From Actinobacteria bacterium OV450 (lineage in GTDB: Bacteria > Actinomycetota > Actinomycetes > Streptomycetales > Streptomycetaceae): DNA of 64,000 bases. The DNA lies in contig LJCW01000175.1 in NCBI GenBank assembly GCA_001298555.1, positions 119,849 through 183,848 on the forward strand. The letters run 5' to 3'. A program made the translations under genes and the position numbers. The notes below the pieces were generated by a model. That model was not told the DNA's origin and did not search any database. It was given only the letters and a program-made list of their open reading frames with translations. Numbering within the stretch: the first letter of the stretch is position 1; each line of letters starts with the position of its first letter. This document shows positions 47,889-58,206 of this stretch, piece by piece.

Positions 47889-48935
47889 CTACGGGCGCAG
47901 CTCCACTTCGATGTGCGGGGCCAGCGCACGGAGGAAGCCGGGCGCTTCGAAGAGTTCACCGGCGGACACGACGCCGGCGGCCCTCAGGGTCCGTCCGGTG
48001 AGGATGCGGTCGACCGCTTCCACCGCGAGGGGTGCCGTGACGGCGTAGATGTCCCGGCCGCTCGCCACGGCACGCCGCTCGGTGTCGCCGGATCGCACCA
48101 CGACGTCGACGAGGAAGGTCTGTGCGGACCGGCCGTGCTCGTCGACCGCGGTGGGGGCCGGCGCGTCAGCGGCCACCACGCCGCCCGCCGCCTCGGCCGT
48201 CATGTAGGTGCGCACCTCGGGGATGGACAGGTGGCTCGGGACGGTGACGACGTCGGCCATCGTGAACCCGCCGATGACGTCCCGCGGTCCCACCGGGTCC
48301 GGGAAGGGCCATCGGAGGGTGGGCAGTTCGTCGTCGTGGTACTCCAACTGCCCGTTCGTGAAGCGGACGCGTCGTCCGCCACGGCGTTCGGCGGAGACCC
48401 TGCCGGCGGCGCGCGTCCCCTCCGTGGGGTGCCAGCCGTCCAGTCCGTACGCGATGTGCGCCTCGTCCGCCGTCGTCCAGTCGTCCATCGCCGCGGTGAC
48501 CATCAGGTCGCCGAGGCCCCCGTAGAAGGCCATGGCGGGGACGATCACCGTGCCCGCGTCGCGGGCGCGGTCCGCGAACTGCGCGAAGGTGTCGGCGTTG
48601 GCCTCGATCTCCGCCGCCACGTCGACGTACGGGATCCGGGCGCGCAGGGCCGCCTCGATCACGGGGGCGGCCGTCGTGGCGAACGGTCCCGCGCAGTTGA
48701 CGACGGCCGCCGCCCCGGCCAGTGCACGGTCGAGCGCGTCCGGGTCGTCGACCGGCGCGGGGCGGACGTCGAGCCCCGGGAACTCGTCCGCGAGTGCCCC
48801 GAGCTTGTGCGCGTCCCGCCCCGACAGGACCGGGACGAACCCGCGCTCCCGGAGCCGGGCCACCACGAACCGGCCGGTGTGTCCGTACGCCCCGTACACC
48901 GTCACCGTCACCGTCGCTGTCTGCCCCGTTGCCAT
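47889..48935 (-). CDS. Saccharopine dehydrogenase-like NAD(P)-binding protein
   Basis: A 348-residue protein. The N-terminal Rossmann part VTVYGAYGHTGRFVVARLRERG contains a GxxGxxG-type nucleotide motif, and AAVVNCAGPFATTAAPVIEAAL is the conserved NCAGPF region of saccharopine dehydrogenase/trans-acting enoyl reductase relatives. The probable reaction is reduction of an unknown substrate. ATG 48935 follows AGGAGAC. It is divergent from the GlxA-type regulator at 49038 with about 100 bases between, and is its likely target. Confidence 0.88.
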   Translation of the reverse strand: MATGQTATVTVTVYGAYGHTGRFVVARLRERGFVPVLSGRDAHKLGALADEFPGLDVRPAPVDDPDALDRALAGAAAVVNCAGPFATTAAPVIEAALRARIPYVDVAAEIEANADTFAQFADRARDAGTVIVPAMAFYGGLGDLMVTAAMDDWTTADEAHIAYGLDGWHPTEGTRAAGRVSAERRGGRRVRFTNGQLEYHDDELPTLRWPFPDPVGPRDVIGGFTMADVVTVPSHLSIPEVRTYMTAEAAGGVVAADAPAPTAVDEHGRSAQTFLVDVVVRSGDTERRAVASGRDIYAVTAPLAVEAVDRILTGRTLRAAGVVSAGELFEAPGFLRALAPHIEVELRP

Positions 48936-49037
48936 GGTCTGTCTCCTGTGCTCGCGCCGATCAACTGCCTCCATCCTGGTGTGGTTGAACGCTGGACGGT
49001 GAGTGTCCGGAACGACGTGCCCCGTACACTTTCGGAC

Positions 49038-50024
49038 ATGGGATCTGTCGCGCTGGCCGCCACCGAAGGGATGCTCCACTTCGAACTCTCCGTGGCGATG
49101 GAGGTCTTCGGCTCCGCGCCGGCCGCAGTGACCGTCCCCTGGTACGACCTCACGGTCTGCGGGACGGACACGGTGCGCTTCGGCCGGTTCCGACTGGAAC
49201 CCGACCACGGCCTCGACCGCCTCCGCGACGCCGACACCGTCATCGTCGCCGGCTGGGCGGACGTCGACGTGGACCCGCCCGCCGAGCTGGTCGAGGCGGT
49301 ACGCGCGGCCCACGCCGCGGGCGCCCGCGTGGCCTCGCTGTGCACGGGCGCGTTCGTACTGGCCGCCGCCGGCGTACTGGACGGGCTGCGCGCCACCACG
49401 CACTGGGCGCACACCGACGCCCTCGCGGCCCGCTACCCGGCGGTGGAGGTCGACCCGGACGTCCTCTACGTGGACAACGGCAGTGTGTTCACCTCCGCAG
49501 GCAAGGCCGCGGCGCTGGACCTGTGCCTGCACCTCGTCCGCCTCGACCACGGCTCGTCCGTCGCCAACACCGTCGCCCGCCGCCTGGTCGTACCCCCGCA
49601 CCGGTCCGGCGGCCAGGCGCAGTTCGTCTCCGCCCCGGTGCCCGCCCAGGACGACCACCCCCTCACGGCCCTGTTCCCCTGGGTCATCGAACGGCTCGAC
49701 CAGCCGCTGACCGTGGAGGACCTGGCCCGTCAGGCCCGGATGAGCTCGCGCCACCTGAGCCGGCACTTCCGGGCGGCGACCGGCACCACTCCCCTGCAAT
49801 GGCTGCTGGCCCAGCGGATCCGCCACGCACAGCACCTGCTGGAGCAGACCGACGACAGCGTCGACGCCATCGCGGACTCCACCGGCATGGGCACCGCCAC
49901 GACGCTCCGCCGGCACTTCAACCGCACCCTCGGCGTGCCCCCGGACACATACCGCCGCACGTTCCGCGCGAAGGCCCGCCGCCCCGGTGCCGACGGTCGT
50001 GTGACTCCCACGGACCGGCCATAG
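49038..50024 (+). CDS. GlxA family AraC-type regulator
   Basis: A 328-residue protein. The N-terminal DJ-1/PfpI-like domain has VIVAGWADVDVDPPAELVEA and the nucleophile-elbow cysteine in VASLCTGAFVLAAAG (near 107). The C-terminal AraC domain has TVEDLARQARMSSRHLSRHF and AIADSTGMGTATTLRRHFNR. Such regulators act as activators of neighbouring metabolic genes. ATG 49038; the upstream GTCCGGAA and TTTCGGAC near 49008-49036 form a loose dyad next to the start. Divergent from the saccharopine dehydrogenase-like gene. Confidence 0.92.
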   Translation: MGSVALAATEGMLHFELSVAMEVFGSAPAAVTVPWYDLTVCGTDTVRFGRFRLEPDHGLDRLRDADTVIVAGWADVDVDPPAELVEAVRAAHAAGARVASLCTGAFVLAAAGVLDGLRATTHWAHTDALAARYPAVEVDPDVLYVDNGSVFTSAGKAAALDLCLHLVRLDHGSSVANTVARRLVVPPHRSGGQAQFVSAPVPAQDDHPLTALFPWVIERLDQPLTVEDLARQARMSSRHLSRHFRAATGTTPLQWLLAQRIRHAQHLLEQTDDSVDAIADSTGMGTATTLRRHFNRTLGVPPDTYRRTFRAKARRPGADGRVTPTDRP

Positions 50025-50119
50025 CAGGATCGGGCAGGCCGGCCGGCAGCCGCACGGCACGACGGGCCGGCCCGTCGGCCGGAGTACTGACAGCGGGCGG
50101 TGCGCGGCGCAGGGGCGGG

Positions 50120-51544
50120 TCAGGCCCCAGCCGTGCAGGAAGTCCTCGGAGCCCCGGGGCGTCCGTTCCGTGCCCCCGTCAGGAGTGCCTCCCACTGGTC
50201 CCGGGTCGGGCCGTCGTGCCGGGGTGAGAAGTCAGGGCGGGCGGCCAGCCAGGTGGTGACGGCCCGGTCGACCTCCCCCGTGCCGTAGGCCTCGGCGGAC
50301 GGCCGCACCAGATGGCGTACCTGGGCCCGGGCCCTCATGACGACGGGATCGTCGAAGGCGCAGGCGCCCCGGGCCGCGGCCAGCCGGTCCGGGGGCGGAG
50401 AGCCCTCGGTGAGACTCTGCTCGTTGGCCCGGTCGGCCGTGACCTGTGCGTCGAACCACGGGCGCAGGGCCTGTGCCGTCCAGGTGTGGTAGGCCGCGGG
50501 GTCCGCGGCGATCTCGTCGGCGTGGGTGGCGAGGTGCTGGGCGGCGCGCAGGCCGAGCGCCACGCCGTGGCCCAGGGTGGGGTTGGTGTGGACGAGGCTG
50601 TCCCCGGCGTTGACCAGGCCGGTGACGACGGGCCCCGCGTCGTCGGTGAGGGAGGTCCAGCGGTTGTCCAGGCCGGCCATGGCCAGCACGGCCGACTGCG
50701 GTTCGGGGGCCAGGTCGAGCCAGGCGGCGGTGGCGGGGAAGCGGCGGGCGGCCGCCTCGAACACGGCGGGATCGGTGAGCGCGCCGCGGGTCGGATCCCC
50801 CGTCGACAGGACGAGGTGCAGCGCGAAGGTGTCGTTGTCGGACGGGAAGACTCCGGCGAGCGCGAACGGCGCGGACGAGCCGGTCTTCACCCGCCCTGGG
50901 TCACGCGGGCCGTCGGCGCGCAGGCGGTACCAGCGGCACAGGTAGGCGATCCCCGCGCGGTGGCTTTCGACGACGGGCGGCCGGCAGCCGGCCGCGGCCA
51001 GCCGGCCGGGAACCGGCGAGCGACGGCCGGACGCATCGACGACCAGGTCCGCCCCGTACGTCTCCGTGCCCACCCGCACACCGGTGACCCGTGGGGGGCG
51101 GCCCGCCTCGACGGCGAGGCCGCTCACCCGGCAGCCCCGCCGCACCTCGACGGTGCGTTCCCGCCGTACGGCCGCGGTCAGGGCCGCCTCCAGCACGATG
51201 CGGCGGGTGCGCAGGGTCACCAGGTCCTCGTCGCCGGGCCGGTGCGGCGGATGCTCACCGAACCAGTCGAAGTCGTGGTACTCCCGGGCTCCGCGCGCCA
51301 GCAGGTCCGCGTGGACGTAGGGGGCCTCGGCGCGCAGCACGCTGCGTACGGGCGCGAGGAAGGAATGGGGCTGGACGGCCTGCGGGACCCGGGGCCTGTC
51401 CCAGTGGTAGAAGTCCCGGTCGAGGTCGTCTCCGGCCTGCCGGCCCTCCTGCTCGAACAACGTGACCGCATGGCCCCGCCGACCGAGCATGAGCGCCGTT
51501 CCCAGCCCGCTGATGCCCCCACCGATCACCGCAACCCGCGCCAC
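50120..51544 (-). CDS. FAD-dependent oxidoreductase (halogenase/geranylgeranyl-reductase-like fold)
   Basis: A 474-residue flavoprotein. FAD motif VAVIGGGISGLGTALMLGRRGHAVTLFEQEG at the N-terminus, DLVVDASGRRSPVPGRLAAAG mid-protein and the second FAD motif GLVNAGDSLVHTNPTLGHGVALGLRAAQ. The DxGD-like and ATG variants place it among FAD monooxygenase/halogenase-like actinobacterial proteins. The halogenase WxWxIP motif is not seen, so hydroxylation or oxidation is more likely. GTG 51544 has GGGGAG close upstream. No obvious operon partner. Confidence 0.85.
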   Translation of the reverse strand: MARVAVIGGGISGLGTALMLGRRGHAVTLFEQEGRQAGDDLDRDFYHWDRPRVPQAVQPHSFLAPVRSVLRAEAPYVHADLLARGAREYHDFDWFGEHPPHRPGDEDLVTLRTRRIVLEAALTAAVRRERTVEVRRGCRVSGLAVEAGRPPRVTGVRVGTETYGADLVVDASGRRSPVPGRLAAAGCRPPVVESHRAGIAYLCRWYRLRADGPRDPGRVKTGSSAPFALAGVFPSDNDTFALHLVLSTGDPTRGALTDPAVFEAAARRFPATAAWLDLAPEPQSAVLAMAGLDNRWTSLTDDAGPVVTGLVNAGDSLVHTNPTLGHGVALGLRAAQHLATHADEIAADPAAYHTWTAQALRPWFDAQVTADRANEQSLTEGSPPPDRLAAARGACAFDDPVVMRARAQVRHLVRPSAEAYGTGEVDRAVTTWLAARPDFSPRHDGPTRDQWEALLTGARNGRPGAPRTSCTAGA

Positions 51545-51667
51545 TGAGCTCCCCTTCGCGTCGTGTTGCGAAACGAGCCTACTACTTGACGATCTTCGAG
51601 CGCGACGCGGTAACTCCGCTTCCGACCGGCGGAGTTCGGGTGGGGCCGAGGCGCGGTCCGGCCGGCG

Positions 51668-52408
51668 TCAGGCGCGGCAGCGGAGCATTTCCAGCGGGGG
51701 GTTGGCGCGGAAGTCCGCCCAGAAGTCCGCACCGAACGTGCGCACGCCGGCCTCCGACACCGGGATCGGGACCCAGGTCACGTCGCTGAATCCGGCCGCC
51801 CGCAGCGAGTCCTCGTACACCTCGCGGCGCGGGCGGTTCGCGACGAACGAGACCGGCGGGTCGAGGAGCGCGGTGGTGCGCACCTCCGGGCCGGTCTCGG
51901 CCTGTCCGCCGGTCAGCACGCTGCGGAAGCCGTACTTCTCCGGGGTCGGGCCGTCGAAGCGGAAGTCGGGCGACTGGTTCAGCAGGAACAGCTCGCCGCC
52001 GGGCTTCAGGCTGCGGTGCACGCGTCGGCACATCAGCTCGGTGGTGGCGATGTCCGGCGCGTAGTTGAGCAGCTGGACGGCCAGGGCGATGTCGAACTGC
52101 CGCTCGAAGGGGCGCAGTTCGGACACGTCGCCCACCTCGTAGCGCACGCCCAGCGGCTCGCGCTCCTCCAGTGCCTGCGCCACGGCGACCATCTCACCGG
52201 AGATGTCGACGCCGAGCACCTCCGTGGCGCCGCGCCGCTTGAACTCCCGGCTGTAGAAGCCGGTGCCGGAGGCCAGGTCGAGGACCGACTTGCCGGTCAC
52301 GTCCCCGACCAGGGCCAGGAAGCCGGGCACCACCGCGTACTGCTCCAGCGGCAGCGCCTTGAAACCCTCGTACGCCTCGCCGATCTCGTCGTACTGCTGC
52401 ACACCCAT
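51668..52408 (-). CDS. SAM-dependent methyltransferase
   Basis: A 246-residue class I methyltransferase. Motif I is SVLDLASGTGFYSREFKRRG (residues about 41-60), with acidic VLGVDISGEMVAVAQ, LAVQLLNYAPD and SLKPGGELFLLN. The substrate is unknown; the family includes toxoflavin and ubiquinone-type methyltransferases. ATG 52408 follows GGAGGACG. Confidence 0.9.
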   Translation of the reverse strand: MGVQQYDEIGEAYEGFKALPLEQYAVVPGFLALVGDVTGKSVLDLASGTGFYSREFKRRGATEVLGVDISGEMVAVAQALEEREPLGVRYEVGDVSELRPFERQFDIALAVQLLNYAPDIATTELMCRRVHRSLKPGGELFLLNQSPDFRFDGPTPEKYGFRSVLTGGQAETGPEVRTTALLDPPVSFVANRPRREVYEDSLRAAGFSDVTWVPIPVSEAGVRTFGADFWADFRANPPLEMLRCRA

Positions 52409-52643
52409 CGTGGCGTCCTCCCCGTGTGTGGTCATGTTCGCGACCGCGGACCGTCCCCCGCCTCCGGGGCTCGGCGCCGCGGCTCCGACTGGCAGTCTCT
52501 CCACACGGCGCCGGGCCGTCGTACTGGCAGAACCCCCAAAGATCCGGGTCCCGTCCCGGCCTCCCGTACGGGCGCACGGGCCCGCGGGCGCGTCCGCGAC
52601 GGGGCGGGCCGTGCCCGACAGGGTGGAGCCATGGACCGTGGGG

Positions 52644-52832
52644 ATGTGGGGCGGGCCGGGTCGCGGCCGATGGGGGTGCGGGTGCCCGTGGAACCGGTGG
52701 AGCCCGCGGTGGAAGCCGACGCGGCCGACGCCCATGCCCGTGCGGGCGATGTGGTCCGACACCCAGGACCCGGCGCGCCTCCACCCCCTGCTCGACGAGG
52801 ACGGCCGGATCCTGCCCGAGCCCGACGGCTGA
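52644..52832 (+). CDS. Small Trp/Pro-rich hypothetical ORF
   Basis: A 62-codon frame reading MWGGPGRGRWGCGCPWNRWS and ending MWSDTQDPARLHPLLDEDGR, then ILPEPDG. The ending looks protein-like, with acidic/hydrophobic balance unlike the Arg-rich shadow frames, but the first half does not. GTG 52623 is an alternative start. It may be real or a remnant; no family is recognised. The rest of the 52409-52952 gap shows no gene. Confidence 0.3.
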   Translation: MWGGPGRGRWGCGCPWNRWSPRWKPTRPTPMPVRAMWSDTQDPARLHPLLDEDGRILPEPDG

Positions 52833-52952
52833 GCAGGCGTCCCGCAGTCAGCCGCGGCGCGGGCCGTGATTCACCTGTACGGCCCGGTTCGGGGTGCGGG
52901 GTCGGGGAAGGGGATGGCCCGTCCGACCCCTTTCCCGCCACGCGGAGGCCCC

Positions 52953-53759
52953 GTGCCCGACATGAACGGCCCCTACAAGCCCGGCACTCCCTGCTGGATC
53001 GACCTGATGGTCCCCGACCAGCAGGCCGCGCTCGACTTCTACTGCGACCTGTTCGGCTGGCAGGGAGAGGTCGGACCGCCGGAGACCGGCGGGTACTCGG
53101 TCTGCCAGCTCAAGGGCAAGCCGGTCGCCGGCATCATGAAGGCGTCCAACCCGGACGGCACCGTGCCCGACCCGATGCCGCCGACCGTCTGGACGACGTA
53201 CCTGGCGACCGACTCCATCGACGCCACCCTCAAGTCGGTCACCGACGCGGGCGGCAGCGTCATGATGGGCCCGATGGACGTGATGGACCTCGGGCGGATG
53301 GCCCTCATCACCGACCCGACCGGCGCGACCGTCGGCCTCTGGCAGGCCGGCAGCTTCGACGGCGCGGGCATCGTCAACGAACACGGTGCGCTGATCTGGA
53401 ACGAGCTGAGCACCGGTGACACCCGCGCCGCCGCCGAGTTCTACTCGGCCGTCCTCCCGATCAGCACCGCCGCGTCGCAGATGCCGGGTGCCGAGGGGTA
53501 CACCGAGTTCAAGGTCGGGGGCCGGGCGGTCGGCGGGATGATGGACCTGTCCGCGCTGCCGGCCGGAGTGCCGCCCCACTGGCTGCCGTACTTCCACGTG
53601 GACGACGTGGACAGCGTCCAGGCCGCCGCGGTGCGGGCCGGCGCCGACGTCATGGCTCCGGCCTTCGACATGCCGGCGGGCCGGATGGCCGTACTGTCGG
53701 ACCCGCAGGGCGGCACGTTCGCGGTGATCACGGCCTCGGCACCCGAACAGCCCGCCTAG
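52953..53759 (+). CDS. Two-domain VOC (glyoxalase-like) protein
   Basis: A 268-residue protein with two tandem vicinal-oxygen-chelate modules: CWIDLMVPDQQAALDFYCDLFGW (first) and IWNELSTGDTRAAAEFYSAV (second, near 150). Each is followed by a DPTGATVGLW/DPQGGTFAVI end. The FYxxLFGW pattern is common in Streptomyces glyoxalase/bleomycin-resistance-like proteins such as those called hydroxylases in older annotations. The GTG at 52953 has GGAGG 5 bases upstream; ATG 52962 is the alternative. It converges on the rox gene, with a strong terminator between. Confidence 0.9.
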   Translation: MPDMNGPYKPGTPCWIDLMVPDQQAALDFYCDLFGWQGEVGPPETGGYSVCQLKGKPVAGIMKASNPDGTVPDPMPPTVWTTYLATDSIDATLKSVTDAGGSVMMGPMDVMDLGRMALITDPTGATVGLWQAGSFDGAGIVNEHGALIWNELSTGDTRAAAEFYSAVLPISTAASQMPGAEGYTEFKVGGRAVGGMMDLSALPAGVPPHWLPYFHVDDVDSVQAAAVRAGADVMAPAFDMPAGRMAVLSDPQGGTFAVITASAPEQPA

Positions 53760-53893
53760 CCTGCGCCACGCCCCCGGCATGCCGCCCGGCGACTCGGCCC
53801 GTGCCCGCGCCCGCGCGGCCGGGCGACGGGCGACGGGCGACGGACGGCCGCCCCGTGCGGGTCTACCGGCCGGGAGGGCCTGACCGCACCTCT

Positions 53894-53920
53894 GCGGGCC
53901 TCCCAGGCCGGGAGGCCCGC
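53894..53920. terminator. Bidirectional terminator between VOC and rox genes
   Basis: GCGGGCCTCCC (53894-53904) and GGGAGGCCCGC (53910-53920) form a perfect 11-bp stem with a 5-base loop, 10 bases beyond the rox stop and about 130 beyond the VOC stop. Confidence 0.8.
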
Positions 53921-53929
53921 ACGGCGCTG

Positions 53930-55498
<1,569 letters not shown>

Positions 55499-55619
55499 TC
55501 AACCGGCCGCTGCGCGCCTGCGACCAGCCCGGCCCGTACGCCGCCGAACGCGTACGTACTTCGCGAATCCCCGATTTCCGGCTGTTTCCGGGTCCGGTCG
55601 GAGATTCTGCAACATGACC

Positions 55620-55640
55620 GGGGCCTTGCCGCAAGGCCCC
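55620..55640. promoter_or_regulatory. Rifamycin-associated element (RAE)
   Basis: A perfect palindrome of 10-bp arms, GGGGCCTTGC (55620-55629) and GCAAGGCCCC (55631-55640), around one central base. It matches the RAE I recall from upstream of actinobacterial rifamycin-inactivating genes, which makes them inducible by rifamycins. It lies 149 bases upstream of the rox start. Confidence 0.9.
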
Positions 55641-55662
55641 CTGTGCGCTATATCTTGATAGT

Positions 55663-55691
55663 GGCAAGGAGTGGGCAACGCCCTCCTTGCC
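55663..55691 (-). terminator. Terminator of helR in front of the rox promoter
   Basis: GGCAAGGAG (55663-55671) pairs with CTCCTTGCC (55683-55691); an inner GGGC-AAC-GCCC alternative pairing also exists. It follows the helR stop (55769) in the direction of transcription, so helR and rox are probably separate transcripts. Confidence 0.65.
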
Positions 55692-55768
55692 TTTGTCATG
55701 TGTGCCACCGCGCGATGCGGGGCCCTGCTCCGCGGGCCCGTAGCGGTGGGCCCGGCCGGCAGGAGTCG

Positions 55769-57850
55769 TCAGGCGGGCTGGACGGTGACGGTGCACAGGC
55801 GCTTGGTGGCCCGGGTCAGGGCCACGTACAGGTCCCTTTCCCCACCGGGTCGGGCCGTGATGATCTCGTCGGGGTCCATGACGACGACCCCGTCGAATTC
55901 CAGGCCGCGTGCTTCGGACGCCGGCACGATGCGTGCGTGGTGGGCGACGCCCCGGGCCGTCAGCTCGCTCACCCTGGTGTCCGCGCAGATCACTCCCAGA
56001 AGCTCGCCCGGGTGCGCGGTGCTCTGGGCGCGGAGTTCCCGGACGACGGCGGTGACCGAACCACCCCGAGGCGTGGTCACGGTGCGAGGGCTCTCACCGC
56101 TTCGCAGTGACCGTGTGGGCTCCTGGTCCGGGGCGATCCGCGTGAGCAGGTCCCGGACGTTCTCCAGGATCTCCTGCGTGGTGCGGTAGCTGACGGTCAG
56201 GTTGTGCAGTTTGAACCGCGGTCCGACGTGGGGGCCCAGTGCTTCCTTCCAGTCGCGTGCCGCCGCGACCGGGCCCGCCTGGGCGAAGTCACCCACCAGT
56301 GTCATCGCCCGCGCCGGGCAGCGGCGGACGATCATCCGCCACTGCATCGCGGTCAGTTCCTGCGCCTCGTCGACGACGACGTGCCCGTACGTCCGCTCGG
56401 GGGGTCCGTCGACCAGACTCGCCGCCTCGTCCAGCAGCGGCACATCGGCATCGGTCCACGGGTCGTCCGGACCGCGCAGCAGAAGGGACCGCTCCTGCGC
56501 GGTCAGGTGGGGCAGGTGCTCGGCGAGAGCGCCGGCGTTCGTCAGGAGCGCCCTCACGAGGTCACCGGGTGCCAGCCGCGGCCACAACGCCTCGACCGCT
56601 CGGTCGACACCGGTGTCGTCGAGGAGATCGGCTCGGATGGCGTCCACGTCCAGCTCGTGGGCCGGACCCGGGTCGGCCGCGCCTTCGGCACGGCGCCGGG
56701 CCGCTCCCGTGAACCGGTCGAGGTCGATGCCCGTCATCCTCTCGGCATCGGCGTCGATCTGCTCCAGGAGGTCGCCCATGTCCCGTTGCATCGCGTCGGT
56801 GACGGCGCCGGCCAAGAGCTCCCTGAACACCTGGCGCGCGGGGTTGTGCCCCGGTACGGCCGCCACGGCGGCGTCGCGTGCCGTCGCGACCTCCTCGCCG
56901 GACAGGTGCACCATTTCCTGTCCGACCCGCACGGTGAAGTCACCTGCGGGGGCCTGGTGATCGCGCAGCAGGCCGGCCAAGGCGTCGGCGAGCGCGGAGC
57001 CGCCCTTGAGGCGCGCCGTGTCGAACGGGTCCACCGTGTCCGTGGACACTCCGGCCAGTTCCGGGCAGGTCGCCAGGACGACGTCGTTCTCTCCGAGCGA
57101 GGGCAGGACCTGGGAGATGTAGTCGAGGAACCGGGCGTTCGGGCCCACCACCAGGACGCCCTCCTCCGCGGCGCGCGGGAACGCGTACAGGACGTAGGCC
57201 GCCCGGTGCAGGGCGACCACCGTCTTGCCGGTGCCCGGGCCGCCCTGCACCACCGTCACCCCGCGGTGGGCGGAGCGGACGATCTCGTCCTGCTCGGCCT
57301 GCAGCGTCGCGACGGCCGCGTGCATCCTGCCCGTCCGCCGCGCCGACAGAGCCTCGGTCAGCGGGCCGTCCCCCACGACGTCCTCGTCGGTCGGGGCGGT
57401 GCCGTCCAGCAGTTCGTCGCTCACCGAGACGACCGTGCGCCCCTCAAGGCGCAGGTGCCGGCGCCGCCGCAGGTCCATCGGGTGGACCGGTGTCGCCTCG
57501 TAGAAGGGCCGCGCCGCGTTCGCGCGCCAGTCCACGAGCAGAGGCAGGTCGTCCTCCTCCGTGTGCAGTCCGATCCGCCCGATGCGCAGGGCCGTGCCGT
57601 CCGTCCAGTCGATGCGTCCGAAGACCAGCCCCTTTTCGGCGCCCTCCAGCCGGCCGATTTCCTTGGTCAGACGATCGGCGGCGATTTCTTTCTCGTATGC
57701 CTCACCGGCGCTTTCCGCCGGGGCCTTCAGTAAGCTCGCTCGCTGTCCTCGCGCCTCGGAAATCCGCGTGGTGAGCAACTCATACAAGGAGGACACATAA
57801 TCCCGCTCCGATGCAACTGCACGCACAGCAGAATCATTTGTTTTCGACAA
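55769..57850 (-). CDS. helR: HelR-type HelD-like ATPase protecting RNA polymerase from rifamycins
   Basis: A 693-residue superfamily 1 helicase-like protein. An N-terminal coiled coil (VASERDYVSSLYELLTTRIS...AADRLTKEIGRLEGAEKGL) precedes Walker A VVQGGPGTGKTVVALHRAAY (near 215). Walker B is GHVVVDEAQELTAMQWRMI; later motifs are TLVGDFAQAG, SYRTTQEIL and DLYVALTRATKRL. HelD-like proteins remove stalled RNA polymerase from DNA; the HelR branch displaces rifamycin. The neighbouring rox gene and RAE support the HelR call over plain HelD. TTG 57850 is preferred because AAGGAG lies 7 bases upstream; ATG 57889 has none. Confidence 0.88.
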   Translation of the reverse strand: MSKTNDSAVRAVASERDYVSSLYELLTTRISEARGQRASLLKAPAESAGEAYEKEIAADRLTKEIGRLEGAEKGLVFGRIDWTDGTALRIGRIGLHTEEDDLPLLVDWRANAARPFYEATPVHPMDLRRRRHLRLEGRTVVSVSDELLDGTAPTDEDVVGDGPLTEALSARRTGRMHAAVATLQAEQDEIVRSAHRGVTVVQGGPGTGKTVVALHRAAYVLYAFPRAAEEGVLVVGPNARFLDYISQVLPSLGENDVVLATCPELAGVSTDTVDPFDTARLKGGSALADALAGLLRDHQAPAGDFTVRVGQEMVHLSGEEVATARDAAVAAVPGHNPARQVFRELLAGAVTDAMQRDMGDLLEQIDADAERMTGIDLDRFTGAARRRAEGAADPGPAHELDVDAIRADLLDDTGVDRAVEALWPRLAPGDLVRALLTNAGALAEHLPHLTAQERSLLLRGPDDPWTDADVPLLDEAASLVDGPPERTYGHVVVDEAQELTAMQWRMIVRRCPARAMTLVGDFAQAGPVAAARDWKEALGPHVGPRFKLHNLTVSYRTTQEILENVRDLLTRIAPDQEPTRSLRSGESPRTVTTPRGGSVTAVVRELRAQSTAHPGELLGVICADTRVSELTARGVAHHARIVPASEARGLEFDGVVVMDPDEIITARPGGERDLYVALTRATKRLCTVTVQPA

Positions 57851-57918
57851 CAGGGGGCTCCTTCGATTCGAGCCACACCATACGATCAAAGCCCCCTGAA
57901 GGTAAGTCTTGACTTACC
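57851..57918 (-). promoter_or_regulatory. Leader hairpin and palindrome upstream of helR
   Basis: Two structures. CAGGGGGCT (57851-57859) and AGCCCCCTG (57890-57898) are exact complements flanking the helR ribosome binding site, so the mRNA could fold over the start region. Immediately upstream GGTAAGTC (57901-57908) and GACTTACC (57911-57918) form a palindrome with a 2-base centre. No second RAE is found here. Confidence 0.55.
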
Positions 57919-58206
57919 TGGTGAATCCGTGTCCCTACGGGAGAAACCATGGACGGCAGACCGTACCGCGACCGTACGACGTGCCACGCATTCCGCCTTT
58001 CCGCATATCGCCTATTGCGCTCCCGACGCCCGCAGGCCCGTCCGTACCCGGACCGTCCGACCCGGATTCAGCGGTCCTCGGCCTCCGCGGCTTTTATGTC
58101 GTCAGAGGGCGCGGCGGACGTCGAATGCACCCGGGTTTTCCGGAACCGGCGGAGGCGCCGGTCCCGACCGATCCGATGACGGCTGATGACAGGGTTCACC
58201 GACGGC
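57919..58206. other. Intergenic region between helR and the MMPL gene
   Basis: About 290 bases lower in GC than most of the window. Two overlapping forward frames (57929-58186 and 57949-58179) are open but lack family features; the second has GGGAGAAACC before its ATG. I see no supported gene. The region presumably holds the helR promoter and the 3' end of the MMPL transcript. Confidence 0.4.

Noticed and set aside
50120..51544. A flavin-dependent tryptophan-type halogenase
   Set aside because: FAD motifs fit, but the halogenase WxWxIP motif is not seen.
57851..57918. A second RAE upstream of helR
   Set aside because: Only a partial GGGGGCTT is present; the palindromes here have different sequences from the RAE arms.
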